In this document: in pieces, positions 19,888 through 28,965 of the stretch
Layout of the letters: each line of letters starts with the position of its first letter
How positions within the stretch are numbered: the stretch's first letter is position 1
NCBI RefSeq assembly: GCF_030283145.1
Contig: NZ_JASNWE010000004.1
Location: 1,208,173-1,272,172 of the forward strand
Reading direction: 5' to 3'
DNA: 64,000 nt
Source of the DNA: Actinomadura xylanilytica
GTDB taxonomy: Bacteria; Actinomycetota; Actinomycetes; Streptosporangiales; Streptosporangiaceae
Position numbers and translations under genes: made by a program
Notes under the pieces: generated by a model
The model's database searches: none
Seen by the model: the letters and a program-made list of their open reading frames with translations, nothing else
What the model was told of the DNA's origin: nothing

Positions 19888-20784
19888 TCAGCTCCGGGCG
19901 GGCGGGACGGCCGGGAGGCCCGCGCCGCCGGCGCCGCCGAGGCCCTTCATCATGGCCGCGAAGTCGGTGACCTGGTCGGCGGGCGGGGCGGTGATCTGCA
20001 CCGGCTTCCCGTAGTCGCGGTACTTCATGGTCATCGACATCGGGTTCTGGCCCTGCGACTTCATCGCCATCTTGCGCGGCAGCTGCTCGCCGTCCACCCA
20101 CAGGTCGAACGCCATGGAGCCCATGCCCATGGAGGTGAGCGCCTTGCGGGAGACCTCCTGCTGATCGGCCGGGAGCTTGGCGATGGCGTCGGTCATCTGG
20201 TAGGTGCCGGTGTAGTGGGTGGTCTTCACCCCGTCGACGGTCTCCTCGCCGACCTTGCGCACGTCCTTGGACGCGGTGAGCAGCTTGGTGCTCTGCACCG
20301 GGTCCATCTGGCGCGACTGCTGGAGGAGCTGGTCGAGGTTCATGCCGGACTTCTCGCCGGCCTGGTCGAGCGAGATCTTCAGCCACGGCTTGCCCGGCGT
20401 GCCGCCGGCCTGGCCCAGCGCGGGCGACTTCATGTACATCGTCCGGCCGATGAAGACCTGGCGCATCCCGCTCATGGACTTGCCGCCCATGGACATCCGG
20501 TCGAAGTTCATGCTGTAGGCGAGCTCGGGCTTGGTGCGGTACTGCATCGAGCCGTTCATCTCGATGCTGCCCATGCCCCCGGCGGACGCCTTCATCGACA
20601 TGTCGGCCTGGAAGGTGTCGGTCTGCCCCGTCTTCTCGGCGGTCTTGCCGAGCACTTGAGCGGCGCTGAGCCTGATGTTCTCCCCGGCGTCGCCCACCTT
20701 GTCCCCGGCCTCGCCCAGGCAGCCGGTGAGCGAGAGGGCGAGACCGGTGGCCACCGTGGTCCCCACCACGAAGCGACGGATCAT
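19888..20784 (-). CDS. LppX/LprG-like lipoprotein
   Basis: A 298-residue exported lipoprotein: lipobox LTGC with lipidated Cys22, then a domain of about 230 residues with the KVGEETVDGVKTTHYTGT segment typical of LppX_LprAFG/LolA-like folds. These proteins have a hydrophobic cavity and carry lipids or lipoglycans in the mycobacterial envelope. The sequence is unusually Met-rich, and the C-terminus is a Gly/Ala/Pro tail. It is clearly paralogous to the next gene (same order of motifs) and sits beside the Mce system, so a shared envelope-lipid role is plausible but unproven. Confidence 0.8.
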   Translation of the reverse strand: MIRRFVVGTTVATGLALSLTGCLGEAGDKVGDAGENIRLSAAQVLGKTAEKTGQTDTFQADMSMKASAGGMGSIEMNGSMQYRTKPELAYSMNFDRMSMGGKSMSGMRQVFIGRTMYMKSPALGQAGGTPGKPWLKISLDQAGEKSGMNLDQLLQQSRQMDPVQSTKLLTASKDVRKVGEETVDGVKTTHYTGTYQMTDAIAKLPADQQEVSRKALTSMGMGSMAFDLWVDGEQLPRKMAMKSQGQNPMSMTMKYRDYGKPVQITAPPADQVTDFAAMMKGLGGAGGAGLPAVPPARS

Positions 20785-20924
20785 CTGGATCTCCTTAGGT
20801 GCGTCTCCATGCCCGAACGCTCCCGCCGGACTCTGATCAGACGCGGAGGAGACTGCTGCGGTTCAGCCGGACCGATGGGACGATAGTCACCTTATGGGAC
20901 CAGGTGGCAGTTGTGGGGCGCGGG

Positions 20925-21779
20925 CTAGTTGCCGAGGAGTCCGCTCATGGACAGCTCCCCCACCTGGTCGGACGGCGGCGGGTTGACGCCGAACGACTTG
21001 CCGTAGTCGCTGTAGACCACCTGCACCGAGCCGGCCTTGGCGGCCTCGCCGACGCCCTTGGACACCAGCTTGCGCGGAAGCTGGTCGGGGCCGTTCCACA
21101 GGTCGAAGCTGATCTTCTCGTTGGCGGCGTTCTGCGGGAACCGGGCGCGGACCTTCTCGCGCGCCTGCGGGTCGAGCCGGTTGAGCGCGTCCTGCACGGT
21201 GACCGTGCCGGTGTAGTGGATGGTCCTCACCCCGTCGACGGTCTCCTCGCCGACCTTGCGCGCGTCCTTGGAGGCGGTGAACATCTTGGTCTGCTCCGCC
21301 GGGTTGATCTTCTGCACCTGGTCGACCAGGCCCTTGACGTCGAACCCGGTGCGCTGCCCCATCTGCGCCACGTCGATCTTCACCCAGGGCTTGCCGCCGC
21401 TGACGAACTGGGCGAGCTGCGGCACCTTGGCGTACAGCACGTCGTTCTTGAAGATCGCCTGCCCCTGGGCCCCCGGCACCGCCTGGCCGCCGCGGCTGAA
21501 CTCGTCGAGCTTGGCGCTGAAGGACAGCTGCGGGCTGAGCCGGAACTGGCCCGTCGCGTGGATCCGCCCCGCCTGGTCGCCGGCGTCGGTCACGGTCAGG
21601 TCGGCCTTGAAGGTGTCGGCCTGCCCGGTCTTCTCGGAGGTCTTCAGCAGGGCCTCGCCGGCGCTCAGCTTCATGTTCTTGGTCGTGGTGGCGCCGGATC
21701 CGTCCGCGCCGCATCCGGACAGGAGAAGAACGGCGCCCACCGCGGTACCGCCGGCCGCCACCGCGAATCGTCGGTTCAT
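20925..21779 (-). CDS. LppX/LprG-like lipoprotein
   Basis: A 284-residue lipoprotein with lipobox LSGC and Cys23. It shares KTSEKTGQADTFKADL and KVGEETVDGVRTIHYTGT with the downstream paralogue. It is predicted to be a periplasmic-side LolA-like lipid-binding protein. It is separated from its paralogue by 140 bases without an obvious terminator, so the two may be co-transcribed. Confidence 0.8.
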   Translation of the reverse strand: MNRRFAVAAGGTAVGAVLLLSGCGADGSGATTTKNMKLSAGEALLKTSEKTGQADTFKADLTVTDAGDQAGRIHATGQFRLSPQLSFSAKLDEFSRGGQAVPGAQGQAIFKNDVLYAKVPQLAQFVSGGKPWVKIDVAQMGQRTGFDVKGLVDQVQKINPAEQTKMFTASKDARKVGEETVDGVRTIHYTGTVTVQDALNRLDPQAREKVRARFPQNAANEKISFDLWNGPDQLPRKLVSKGVGEAAKAGSVQVVYSDYGKSFGVNPPPSDQVGELSMSGLLGN

Positions 21780-21985
21780 CGGAACTGTGCCTCCTTGATC
21801 GCCCTACTGGATGGCTCCAGTCTCGCCGGGCGGCGTTCGGGCCACATCCCCCGATGGTACGAACGGGACACCCGCCAGTACGACCTGCGGCGTACCCCCG
21901 GAAAGCCACCCTTAACGGCGGAGACCCGAAGCCGCAGGTCCGCCCGCCGGGCGCCCCGTCGTCCCGGCGCCCCGTCCTCCCGCGG

Positions 21986-22900
21986 CTACCGGTACGACTT
22001 GAACGTCATCGACCCGTTGAAGTTCGCTCCGGGCGCCGCGGCGTTCAGCCCGATCCAGGTCGGACGCTCGTTGCCGTCCGACCACAGGTCGAGCCCGACC
22101 GCCGTGCCGTCGGGCATCACCTTGCGCGTCTCGGCGGCCACGTCCTTCGGCAGCCGCCCGTACAGGTCGCCCATCAGCGCCTTGGCCACGAAGTGGGTCG
22201 AGCCGAACTTGTCGGGCCCGGTCTTGGCCATGCCGGGCACGCTCCGCACCAGCCAGGTGAGCTGCCTCGGGTCGGAGCCCTCGCGCAGATTCTGCAACTG
22301 GGCCGAGGAGAGCTTGGACGACTCCCAGGACTTGCCGTCGAACGCCTTGAGGGTGCCGCCACTGATGATCACCTTCTGGGTGAGCGTGGTCAGCTTCCCG
22401 TCCTTCATCGTCCGCCGCTGCCCGACCGCGTTCATCGAGAACGACGGCGAGAGCGTGAACGTGGTCGTCTCGGTGGCGTGCTCGTAGTCGCCGTTGGCCG
22501 CGCCCGACAGCTTCACGTCGGTCAGCCGGGTGAACGAGCGCAGCGCGGGGGGCTTCGCGCTGGGGCTCCCGGGGCTCGCCGAGCCGCCGCCATGGCCGGA
22601 CGGCGTACTGGGCGCGGCGCCAGAACCGGCCCCGGTCCCAGAACCGGCCCCGGTCCCGGACCCCGACCCGGGGGTTCCGGTGCCCGGAAGCGGCGACGCG
22701 GCCCCGGCCGGAGCACCCGGTACGGGCGACTCGCTCACCTGGGCCGGGTCATGCTGGGCCGCCGCTGCCGCGGGCGGCATCTCACCGGCGTCCTTGGGCG
22801 AGGCGCCGTTCGTCTGCACCACGACCATGACCACGGTGGGGACGACGACCACGGCGGCGATGGCGGAGATGGCGATGGCCCGATCCGTTCGACGGTTCAC
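21986..22900 (-). CDS. Membrane-anchored exported protein, LppX-related in context
   Basis: A 304-residue protein with an N-terminal signal anchor (about 8-28) and no lipobox. A low-complexity linker (about 35-120) contains GSGTGAG repeats, and a C-terminal domain of about 180 residues ends NFNGSMTFKSYR. The C-terminal half has features like those of the two LppX-like neighbours (WESSKLSSAQ, GLDLWSDGNERPTWIGL), suggesting a distant paralogue. No function is assigned. It is the most upstream of the three exported genes between rplA and rplJ. Confidence 0.7.
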   Translation of the reverse strand: MNRRTDRAIAISAIAAVVVVPTVVMVVVQTNGASPKDAGEMPPAAAAAQHDPAQVSESPVPGAPAGAASPLPGTGTPGSGSGTGAGSGTGAGSGAAPSTPSGHGGGSASPGSPSAKPPALRSFTRLTDVKLSGAANGDYEHATETTTFTLSPSFSMNAVGQRRTMKDGKLTTLTQKVIISGGTLKAFDGKSWESSKLSSAQLQNLREGSDPRQLTWLVRSVPGMAKTGPDKFGSTHFVAKALMGDLYGRLPKDVAAETRKVMPDGTAVGLDLWSDGNERPTWIGLNAAAPGANFNGSMTFKSYR

Positions 22901-23009
22901 GGTGCTGATTCAACACCAGAATCCCCATCGGTAACAAAGCGATCAGACTACTGAAATGTCCGAATCTGGACTGTGTTCCCGGTATCCAAGTCCGGTGCCG
23001 CGGGAACGA

Positions 23010-23043
23010 CGACAGGGCGCCCCCGAACGGGAACGCCCTGTCG
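23010..23043 (-). terminator. Terminator after rplK-rplA
   Basis: Perfect 10-base-pair stem (CGACAGGGCG/CGCCCTGTCG) with a 14-base loop, 35 bases after the rplA stop. Confidence 0.75.
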
Positions 23044-23078
23044 ATGCCCCACCTCCGCGCGCGGCGGCGGGACGGTGC

Positions 23079-23795
23079 TCAGTTGTCCTCGAACTCCGCG
23101 GTGAGGTTGCGGACCGCGTTCGGGTCGACGGGGATGCTCGGCCCCATCGACGTCGTCAGCACGGCCTTCTTCACGTAACGGCCCTTGGCCGCGGACGGCT
23201 TGAGCCGCTGCACCTCTTCGATCGCCGCGGCGTAGTTCTCCACGAGCTGCTTCTCGTCGAAGGAGGCCTTGCCGATGACGAAGTGCAGGTTCGCGTGCCG
23301 GTCCACGCGGAACTCGATCTTGCCGCCCTTGATGTCGGACACGGCCTTGGCCACGTCCATGGTGACCGTGCCGGTCTTCGGGTTGGGCATCAGGCCGCGC
23401 GGGCCGAGCACCCGGCCCAGCCGGCCGACCTTGCCCATCTGGTCCGGCGTCGCCACGACCGCGTCGAAGTCCAGGAAGCCGCCCTGGATCTTCTCGATCA
23501 TGTCGTCGGAGCCGACGATGTCGGCACCGGCCGCGAGGGCCTCCTCGGCCTTGGCCCCGCCGGCGAAGACCAGCACGCGGGCGGTCTTGCCGGTGCCGTG
23601 CGGCAGGATGACCGTGCCGCGCACCATCTGGTCGGCCTTGCGGGGGTCGACGCCGAGCCGCAGGGCGACCTCGACGGTCGCGTCGAACTTGGCGGCCGCG
23701 GTCTCCTTGGCCAGCTTCACGGCCTCGGTCGGGCTGTACAGCGCCTCACGGTCGATCTTCTCGGCCGCGGCGCGGTAGCTCTTGCTGCGCTTCAT
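23079..23795 (-). CDS. rplA: 50S ribosomal protein L1
   Basis: A 238-residue L1 stalk protein that binds 23S rRNA and its own mRNA. It starts MKRSKSYRAA at 23795; an in-frame ATG 12 bases upstream overlaps the GGAG ribosome-binding site and was rejected. Signature segments GVDPRKADQMVRGTV and LGPRGLMPNPKTGTV are present. It lies 60 bases after rplK. Confidence 0.98.
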   Translation of the reverse strand: MKRSKSYRAAAEKIDREALYSPTEAVKLAKETAAAKFDATVEVALRLGVDPRKADQMVRGTVILPHGTGKTARVLVFAGGAKAEEALAAGADIVGSDDMIEKIQGGFLDFDAVVATPDQMGKVGRLGRVLGPRGLMPNPKTGTVTMDVAKAVSDIKGGKIEFRVDRHANLHFVIGKASFDEKQLVENYAAAIEEVQRLKPSAAKGRYVKKAVLTTSMGPSIPVDPNAVRNLTAEFEDN

Positions 23796-23855
23796 CGACT
23801 GCTCCATTCACGGAGTTCGTGGTACGGGCCGCGCAGGCCCTCCCACCGGGTGGGA

Positions 23856-24287
23856 CTACTTGACCTCGATGCCCATCGAGCGGGCGGTGCCGGCAATGAT
23901 CTTGTCGGCGGCGTCCAGGTCGGTGGCGTTCAGGTCGGGCATCTTGGTCGTGGCGATCTCGCGGATCTGGTCGCGGGTCACCGAGCCGACCTTGGTCTTG
24001 TGCGGCTCGCCGCTGCCCTTCTCGACACCGGCGGCCTTCAGGATGAGCTGCGCGGCCGGCGGGGTCTTGGTGACGAAGGTGAACGACCGGTCCTCGTAGA
24101 TGGTGATCTCTACGGGGATGACGTTGCCGCGCTGGGCCTCGGTAGCAGCGTTGTACTGCTTGCAGAAGTCCATGATGTTGACGCCGTGCGGACCGAGCGC
24201 GGTACCGACCGGCGGCGCCGGGGTCGCCTGTCCGGCGTTGAGCTGGACCTTGACGATCGCCGAGATCTTCTTCTTCTTCGGAGGCAT
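23856..24287 (-). CDS. rplK: 50S ribosomal protein L11
   Basis: A 143-residue L11 of the GTPase-associated centre, starting MPPKKKKISA at 24287. A longer in-frame reading upstream was rejected because the conserved N-terminus begins here and GGGGTAGAC precedes the ATG. The N-terminal domain has the Pro-rich PAPPVGTALG segment. It is first in the rplK-rplA pair. Confidence 0.98.
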   Translation of the reverse strand: MPPKKKKISAIVKVQLNAGQATPAPPVGTALGPHGVNIMDFCKQYNAATEAQRGNVIPVEITIYEDRSFTFVTKTPPAAQLILKAAGVEKGSGEPHKTKVGSVTRDQIREIATTKMPDLNATDLDAADKIIAGTARSMGIEVK

Positions 24288-24495
24288 GTCTACCCCTATG
24301 TCCCGTTTGCTTTCGGTTCCGACTCCCACGGTTCATGGGCAGCGTCGCGGCCGGGACTCCATCGCGACGTAGGAACCGCTCGCTCCCGTACATCCCCGCG
24401 GACGGGGCGGCGCCGGGGCCTTCCGGCCCGCGCGCGACCGCACGGGAGCATCCCCGCGTACGCGGGGCAGTTTCAAGGATATGCGCCGACCGGCG

Positions 24496-25419
24496 TCAGA
24501 TCTTCGAGACCTGGTTGAACGAGAGCTCGACCGGGGTCTCCCGGCCGAAGATCGACACCAGCACCTTGAGCTTCTGCTGCTCGGCGTTGATCTCGTTGAC
24601 CGTGGCGGGCAGGGTGGCGAACGGGCCGTCCATGACGGTGACCGACTCGCCGACCTCGAAGTCGACGGTGGCGGCGACCTTGGCGTGCTCCTTGGCCTTG
24701 GACACGCCCTCTTCGGGCTCGGGCGCCAGCAGGTTGGCGACCTCGTCCAGGCTGAGCGGGGACGGCTTGTTCAACAGCCCCACGAACCCGGTCACGCCCG
24801 GCGTGTTGCGGACCGCGGCCCACGACTGGTCGGTGAGCTCCATCCGGACCAGAATGTAGCCCGGCAGGACCTTCTCGTTGACCTTCTGCCGCTTGCCGCC
24901 CTTGATCTCGGTCACCTCGTGCTGAGGGACCTCGATCTGGAAGATGAAATCTTCCATGTTGAGGGTCTGGGTGCGGGTCTCGATGTTGGTCTTGACCCGG
25001 TTCTCGTACCCCGCGTAGGAGTGCACGACGTACCAGTCGCCCGGCTCCAGGCGGAGCTGCATCTTGAACTCGGCGTAGGGGTCGACCGGCGGACCGGCGT
25101 CGACCTCCTCGGCCTCGTCGTCAGCCTCGCCCTCGCCCTCGGCACCGGCCTCGGCGTCCGCGGACTCGCCCTCGGCGGTCTCCGCGTCGTCGGCCTCGGC
25201 CTCGGGGGCCGCCGCGCCGGACTCGGCCTCGGCGGTCTCGGCGGCGGGAGTGTCGCCCTCGGTCTCCGTGCCCACCGGCTCGGCCCCGGCCTCGGCGGCG
25301 GTGCCGGCGACGGCCTCGTCCGTCTTCCCAGCGGGCGTTCCCGCCGGGTCGGCCGGAGCAGCCGCAGCGGACTGGGCCTCTTGTACGGCCTCGTCGTAGG
25401 GCTGTGAGGACTCGGACAC
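24496..25419 (-). CDS. nusG: Transcription antitermination factor NusG
   Basis: A 307-residue NusG. The NGN domain begins at about residue 130 (GDWYVVHSYAGYENRV) and the KOW domain is at about 255-305. Before them is an acidic, Ala/Glu-rich extension of about 125 residues; such extensions are usual in actinobacteria but this one is long. GTG at 25419 was chosen; no strong Shine-Dalgarno site is seen. It lies 84 bases after secE. Confidence 0.96.
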   Translation of the reverse strand: MSESSQPYDEAVQEAQSAAAAPADPAGTPAGKTDEAVAGTAAEAGAEPVGTETEGDTPAAETAEAESGAAAPEAEADDAETAEGESADAEAGAEGEGEADDEAEEVDAGPPVDPYAEFKMQLRLEPGDWYVVHSYAGYENRVKTNIETRTQTLNMEDFIFQIEVPQHEVTEIKGGKRQKVNEKVLPGYILVRMELTDQSWAAVRNTPGVTGFVGLLNKPSPLSLDEVANLLAPEPEEGVSKAKEHAKVAATVDFEVGESVTVMDGPFATLPATVNEINAEQQKLKVLVSIFGRETPVELSFNQVSKI

Positions 25420-25503
25420 GGTGACTCTTTCTCTCGATCGGTCTGCGTGATGGACTTGCGGGCGCCGGGGCACCGGCGGACGGCCTGCGATACCGGGGAC
25501 GGC

Positions 25504-25752
25504 TCAGCCGAAGATGGCGTAGATGCCCTTCTGGAGTCCCCAGTCGACGCCGGACACGATCGCGACCATGATCAGTACGAAGACCAAGGACACCGTCGTG
25601 TAGGTGATCAGCTCTCGGCGCGTGGGCCAGATGACCTTGCGCAGCTCGGCGACGATCTGGCGCACGAACTTAGCGGGCGAGGTCCGCCTGGACCTGGTCT
25701 CACCCTTGCCTTCGTCCTTCGCCGCGGCGTCGCCGCGCGTGTCAGTCGCCAT
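25504..25752 (-). CDS. secE: Preprotein translocase subunit SecE
   Basis: An 82-residue SecE with the conserved amphipathic segment (FVRQIVAELRKVIWPTRREL) and one C-terminal transmembrane helix. It clamps SecY in the Sec channel. ATG at 25752 is preferred to a TTG 33 bases upstream. The secE-nusG pair follows tRNA-Trp, as in other actinomycetes. Confidence 0.96.
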   Translation of the reverse strand: MATDTRGDAAAKDEGKGETRSRRTSPAKFVRQIVAELRKVIWPTRRELITYTTVSLVFVLIMVAIVSGVDWGLQKGIYAIFG

Positions 25753-25882
25753 TGTGCCGCCGTTCACCTCATAGGTCGTGACCAACCACCGTCATGTGGT
25801 TGTTGCGCGGGCCCGCGCCGCCGTATGCCATGACTCGGCGCGCCGTGACGTGAATCGGCACGGGTGCGCGCACCGCACCTCG

Positions 25883-25956
25883 CAGGGCAGGAGGGACTCG
25901 AACCCCCAACCGCCGGTTTTGGAGACCGGAGCTCTAACCAATTGAGCCACTGCCCT
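25883..25956 (-). tRNA. trpT: tRNA-Trp (CCA)
   Basis: 74 bases with acceptor AGGGCAG/CTGCCCT, discriminator G, D-arm GCTC/GAGC, anticodon loop CTCCAAA and T-loop TTCGAGT. CCA is not encoded. It lies just upstream of secE. Confidence 0.97.
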
Positions 25957-25960
25957 ACAC

Positions 25961-26024
25961 CCCCCCGAAGGGGGAAATACAGCCACCCCCCGAAGGGGGG
26001 AAATACAGCCGCCCCCCTGAGGGG
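25961..26024. repeat. Tandem hairpin repeat next to tRNA-Trp
   Basis: Two complete units and one partial unit of about 25 bases. Each is a C5-6 GAA G5-6 mini-hairpin followed by AAATACAGCC. The array begins four bases upstream of the tRNA 5' end and could affect its transcription or processing. The arms are only 5-6 bases and there are too few units for a CRISPR array. Confidence 0.7.
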
Positions 26025-26252
26025 ACGGTCGTGCGCCGACCGATGCGATCGGGTCGTGCCGGTCATAGCTTACGGCCTCGCGCGTGCATGCCGTAAACCG
26101 ATGACGCGCCACTAGATCGATGAGTCTACGTGCCGACGGGCTCCTCGTCGAACCGGAACGCGGCACGATCGTCCGGCAGCGCGTCCGCAGGCCGTCCGAC
26201 CGGCGCGTATATATCGCGCAAGTCATCGCGCGGCGTCTGTAACGATAGGGAC

Positions 26253-27464
26253 ATGAGCATCGACCGTCCTCGCATCTCCAAGCGCATCGCCGCGATCTCC
26301 GAATCCGCCACGCTGGCCGTCGACGCCAAGGCCAAGGCGCTGAAGGCGGCGGGCCGCCCGGTCATCGGGTTCGGCGCGGGCGAGCCCGACTTCCCCACGC
26401 CCGGCTACATCGTCGAGGCGGCGGTGACCGCGTGCCGGGTGCCGCGCTTCCACAAGTACACGCCGGCCGGGGGGCTGCCGGAACTGCGCACCGCCATCGC
26501 AGAGAAGACCGTCCGCGACTCCGGTTTCCGGGTCGACGCGGCGCAGGTCCTGGTCACCAACGGCGGGAAGCAGGCGGTGTACCAGGCGTTCGCGGCGCTG
26601 CTCGACCCGGGCGACGAGGTGATCGTGCCGACGCCGTACTGGACCACCTACCCCGAGTCGATCAAGCTGGCCGGCGGGGTTCCGGTCGACGTGGTCGCCG
26701 ACGAGACCACCGGCTACCGGGTCAGCGTGGAGCAGCTCGAAGCGGCCCGCACCGACCGCACCAAGGTGCTGCTGTTCGTGTCGCCGTCCAACCCGACCGG
26801 CGCGGTCTACAGCCGCGACCAGATCGAGGCGATCGGCCGCTGGGCCGACGAGCACGGGCTGTGGGTGATCACTGACGAGATCTACGAGCACCTGGTCTAC
26901 GGCGACGCCGAGTTCCACTCGATGCCGGCCGTGGTGCCCGAGCTGGCCGACCGCACGATCGTGGTCAACGGCGTCGCCAAGACGTACGCGATGACCGGCT
27001 GGCGGGTGGGCTGGATGATCGGCCCGAAGGACGTGATCAAGGCTGCGGCCAACATGCAGTCGCACGCCACGTCCAACGTGGCCAACGTCTCGCAGGCCGC
27101 GGCGCTGGCGGCGGTGACCGGCGACCTGGCGGCGGTGGCCGAGATGCGCACCGCGTTCGACCGGCGCCGGCAGACGATGGTCCGGATGCTGAACGAGATC
27201 CCGGGCGTCCTGTGCCCCGAGCCCGAGGGCGCGTTCTACGCCTACCCGTCGGTCAAGGGGCTGCTGGGCAAGGAGATCCGGGGCAAGCGCCCGCAGACCT
27301 CGGTCGAGCTGGCCTCGCTGATCCTGGAGGAGGCCGAGGTCGCGCTGGTCCCGGGTGAGGCTTTCGGCACGCCGGGCTACTTCCGCCTGTCCTACGCGCT
27401 GGGTGACGAGGACCTGACCGAGGGCGTCTCCCGCGTCGCCAAGCTGCTGAACGAGGCGGGCTGA
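26253..27464 (+). CDS. aspC: Pyridoxal-phosphate-dependent aspartate aminotransferase
   Basis: A 403-residue fold-type I aminotransferase (class I/II). SPSNPTG is at 177-183, the PLP-phenol-binding Asp is in ITDEIYEH (about 206-213), the Schiff-base Lys is K243 (VAKTYAMTGWRVG), and FRLSYAL near the C-terminus carries the carboxylate-binding Arg. It probably converts aspartate and 2-oxoglutarate to oxaloacetate and glutamate. ATG at 26253 matches the conserved N-terminus; upstream in-frame sequence is not conserved. Transcribed away from secE-nusG, with a strong terminator downstream. Confidence 0.93.
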   Translation: MSIDRPRISKRIAAISESATLAVDAKAKALKAAGRPVIGFGAGEPDFPTPGYIVEAAVTACRVPRFHKYTPAGGLPELRTAIAEKTVRDSGFRVDAAQVLVTNGGKQAVYQAFAALLDPGDEVIVPTPYWTTYPESIKLAGGVPVDVVADETTGYRVSVEQLEAARTDRTKVLLFVSPSNPTGAVYSRDQIEAIGRWADEHGLWVITDEIYEHLVYGDAEFHSMPAVVPELADRTIVVNGVAKTYAMTGWRVGWMIGPKDVIKAAANMQSHATSNVANVSQAAALAAVTGDLAAVAEMRTAFDRRRQTMVRMLNEIPGVLCPEPEGAFYAYPSVKGLLGKEIRGKRPQTSVELASLILEEAEVALVPGEAFGTPGYFRLSYALGDEDLTEGVSRVAKLLNEAG

Positions 27465-27484
27465 CGACCGCCGAGAGGCAGAGC

Positions 27485-27530
27485 GGGACGCCCCGACGGT
27501 CCGGACGAGACCGTCGGGGCGTCCCTTTTT
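27485..27530 (+). terminator. Terminator after aspC
   Basis: Perfect 17-base-pair stem with a 7-base loop followed by TTTTT, a classical intrinsic terminator 20 bases after the stop. Confidence 0.92.
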
Positions 27531-27588
27531 CCTTCCCCTTGGCCGCCCTCCCTGGCCGCGGGGAAAGTACGCCCCCTCTGCGGGATGG

Positions 27589-28368
27589 TCAGGGGCGTAC
27601 GCCTTCTGCGACCGTCAGGAGCTCGTCGCGGAGCGCCGGGCCGACCAGCACCAGGATCCCGACGCCGGGCCGTTCCACCCACGCGATCTGGCGTCCCCGG
27701 TCGGGACGGTCGGTGGTGACGGCGGGGTGGCCGTGCACCCGGTCCTTGCCGGCCACCGGTGTCCCGCCGGCCGTCGGGGCGCCGTCGATGACGTCACCGG
27801 GTCCGGCCAGCCCGGATCCGCGGGTGATGTGCACTTCGACCCAGCCGTTCGTCCCGGACCAGCGGCAGTTCGTCGTGCGCCGCCCGCCCTTCTCCAGCTC
27901 GGCGCACGGGCGGAGGGCGCGCAGGCCCGAGGGCAGGTACGTCATCCAGCCCGGAGCCGGGCCGCCGTCGCCGGACGGGCCGTCCGGGCCGCCCTGCCCC
28001 GGCGGGTGCGAGAGGAGGGGGCGCGGCGACTCGGTGCCGCCGATGTCCCGGGACGGCACCGGGGCGGGCGCGCCCGAGGTGCGGGACGGCACCGGCTGCG
28101 GCATCGCCCGGCCCGGCTCGTCCGGGCCGCCGCGTCCCGCGGGGCCGTCCGAGGCGGCGGGTGTGCTCACCTGCCCGGCGCGGAAGCTCTGGTAGCCCGG
28201 GATGATCGCCACCGCGACGACGGCCGCCGCGCCGACCCCGAGCGCCACGCGGATCCGCGCGACGCGGCGGCGGTACCGTCCGCGCACGTCCCCGGCGAGC
28301 GTCGCCGGGGCCGACGCGTCCGCCACATGCTCGACCATGGCGGCCCGCAGTTCGTCTTCCAGGTCCAT
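27589..28368 (-). CDS. Membrane protein downstream of SigE-type sigma factor (putative anti-sigma)
   Basis: A 259-residue protein with a cytoplasmic N-terminus of about 40 residues (MDLEDELRAA), one transmembrane helix at about 41-60, and a long Pro/Gly-rich exported linker. The C-terminal domain has two cysteines (RPCAELEKGG and TNCRWSG). It starts 3 bases after the sigma factor stop, so translation is probably coupled. The layout fits a transmembrane anti-sigma or sensor partner, but no zinc anti-sigma motif (HxxxCxxC) is present, so the role is inferred from context only. Confidence 0.65.
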   Translation of the reverse strand: MDLEDELRAAMVEHVADASAPATLAGDVRGRYRRRVARIRVALGVGAAAVVAVAIIPGYQSFRAGQVSTPAASDGPAGRGGPDEPGRAMPQPVPSRTSGAPAPVPSRDIGGTESPRPLLSHPPGQGGPDGPSGDGGPAPGWMTYLPSGLRALRPCAELEKGGRRTTNCRWSGTNGWVEVHITRGSGLAGPGDVIDGAPTAGGTPVAGKDRVHGHPAVTTDRPDRGRQIAWVERPGVGILVLVGPALRDELLTVAEGVRP

Positions 28369-28370
28369 CG

Positions 28371-28880
28371 TCAGCCCCCCATGAGCGTCAGGCTGCCGCC
28401 GAGGCGCTGGCGGAGCCGGGCCAGTCCTCGGGACGCCTGGCTCTTCACCGTGCCGACCGAGCAGCCGAGCATCTCCGCGGTCTCCATTTCCGACAGGTCC
28501 TCCCAGTAGCGCAGTACGAGCACGGCCCGCTGCCGCGGCCCCAGCCTGCGCAGCTCGTCCATCAGCGCCCCGCGCAGTTCGAGGGCGTGGTTCTCCGGGT
28601 CCGCCGGGACCTCCGGCGGCCTGGCCATGTGGATCTCCCGCAGCACCTTCCAGCGCCGCGCCCGGCTGATCATCAGGTTGACCAGGATCCGGCGGACGTA
28701 CGGTTCGGGGTCGGACTCGGGGTCGAGCCGCCCCCAGTGCCGGTAGGCCTTCTCCAGCGCGGTCTGGAGAACGTCCTCGGCGTCCTGTCTGGACCCGCAC
28801 ATGAGAACGGCGGTCCGCATCAGCGCGGTTCCGCGTTCCGCCACGAACTCCACGAACGATTGGTCATCTCGACGCCCCAC
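28371..28880 (-). CDS. SigE-family (ECF-type) RNA polymerase sigma factor
   Basis: A 169-residue group IV sigma factor. Region 2 (about 10-75) contains DAEDVLQTALEKAYRHW, and region 4 (about 105-160) contains LGPRQRAVLVLRYWEDLS with the helix-turn-helix MLGCSVGTVKSQASRGL. It resembles the actinobacterial SigE family (TIGR02983). The start is GTG at 28880 with GGAG 5 bases before it. It heads a two-gene unit with the membrane protein downstream. Confidence 0.92.
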   Translation of the reverse strand: MGRRDDQSFVEFVAERGTALMRTAVLMCGSRQDAEDVLQTALEKAYRHWGRLDPESDPEPYVRRILVNLMISRARRWKVLREIHMARPPEVPADPENHALELRGALMDELRRLGPRQRAVLVLRYWEDLSEMETAEMLGCSVGTVKSQASRGLARLRQRLGGSLTLMGG

Positions 28881-28922
28881 GGTGCTCCGTCCGGCTCGGC
28901 ACTCATGCAGTTGTCACCGGGG

Positions 28923-28953
28923 CGGACGGCCCCTCGCGCCTGAGGGCCGTCCG
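28923..28953 (-). terminator. Terminator of the hexapeptide-repeat gene
   Basis: Perfect 10-base-pair stem CGGACGGCCC/GGGCCGTCCG with an 11-base loop, 12 bases after the stop. Confidence 0.7.
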
Positions 28954-28965
28954 TCCCCGGGAGCA

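Noticed and set aside
25957..26025. Possible CRISPR array beside tRNA-Trp
   Set aside because: Only two to three units, no spacers and no cas genes.
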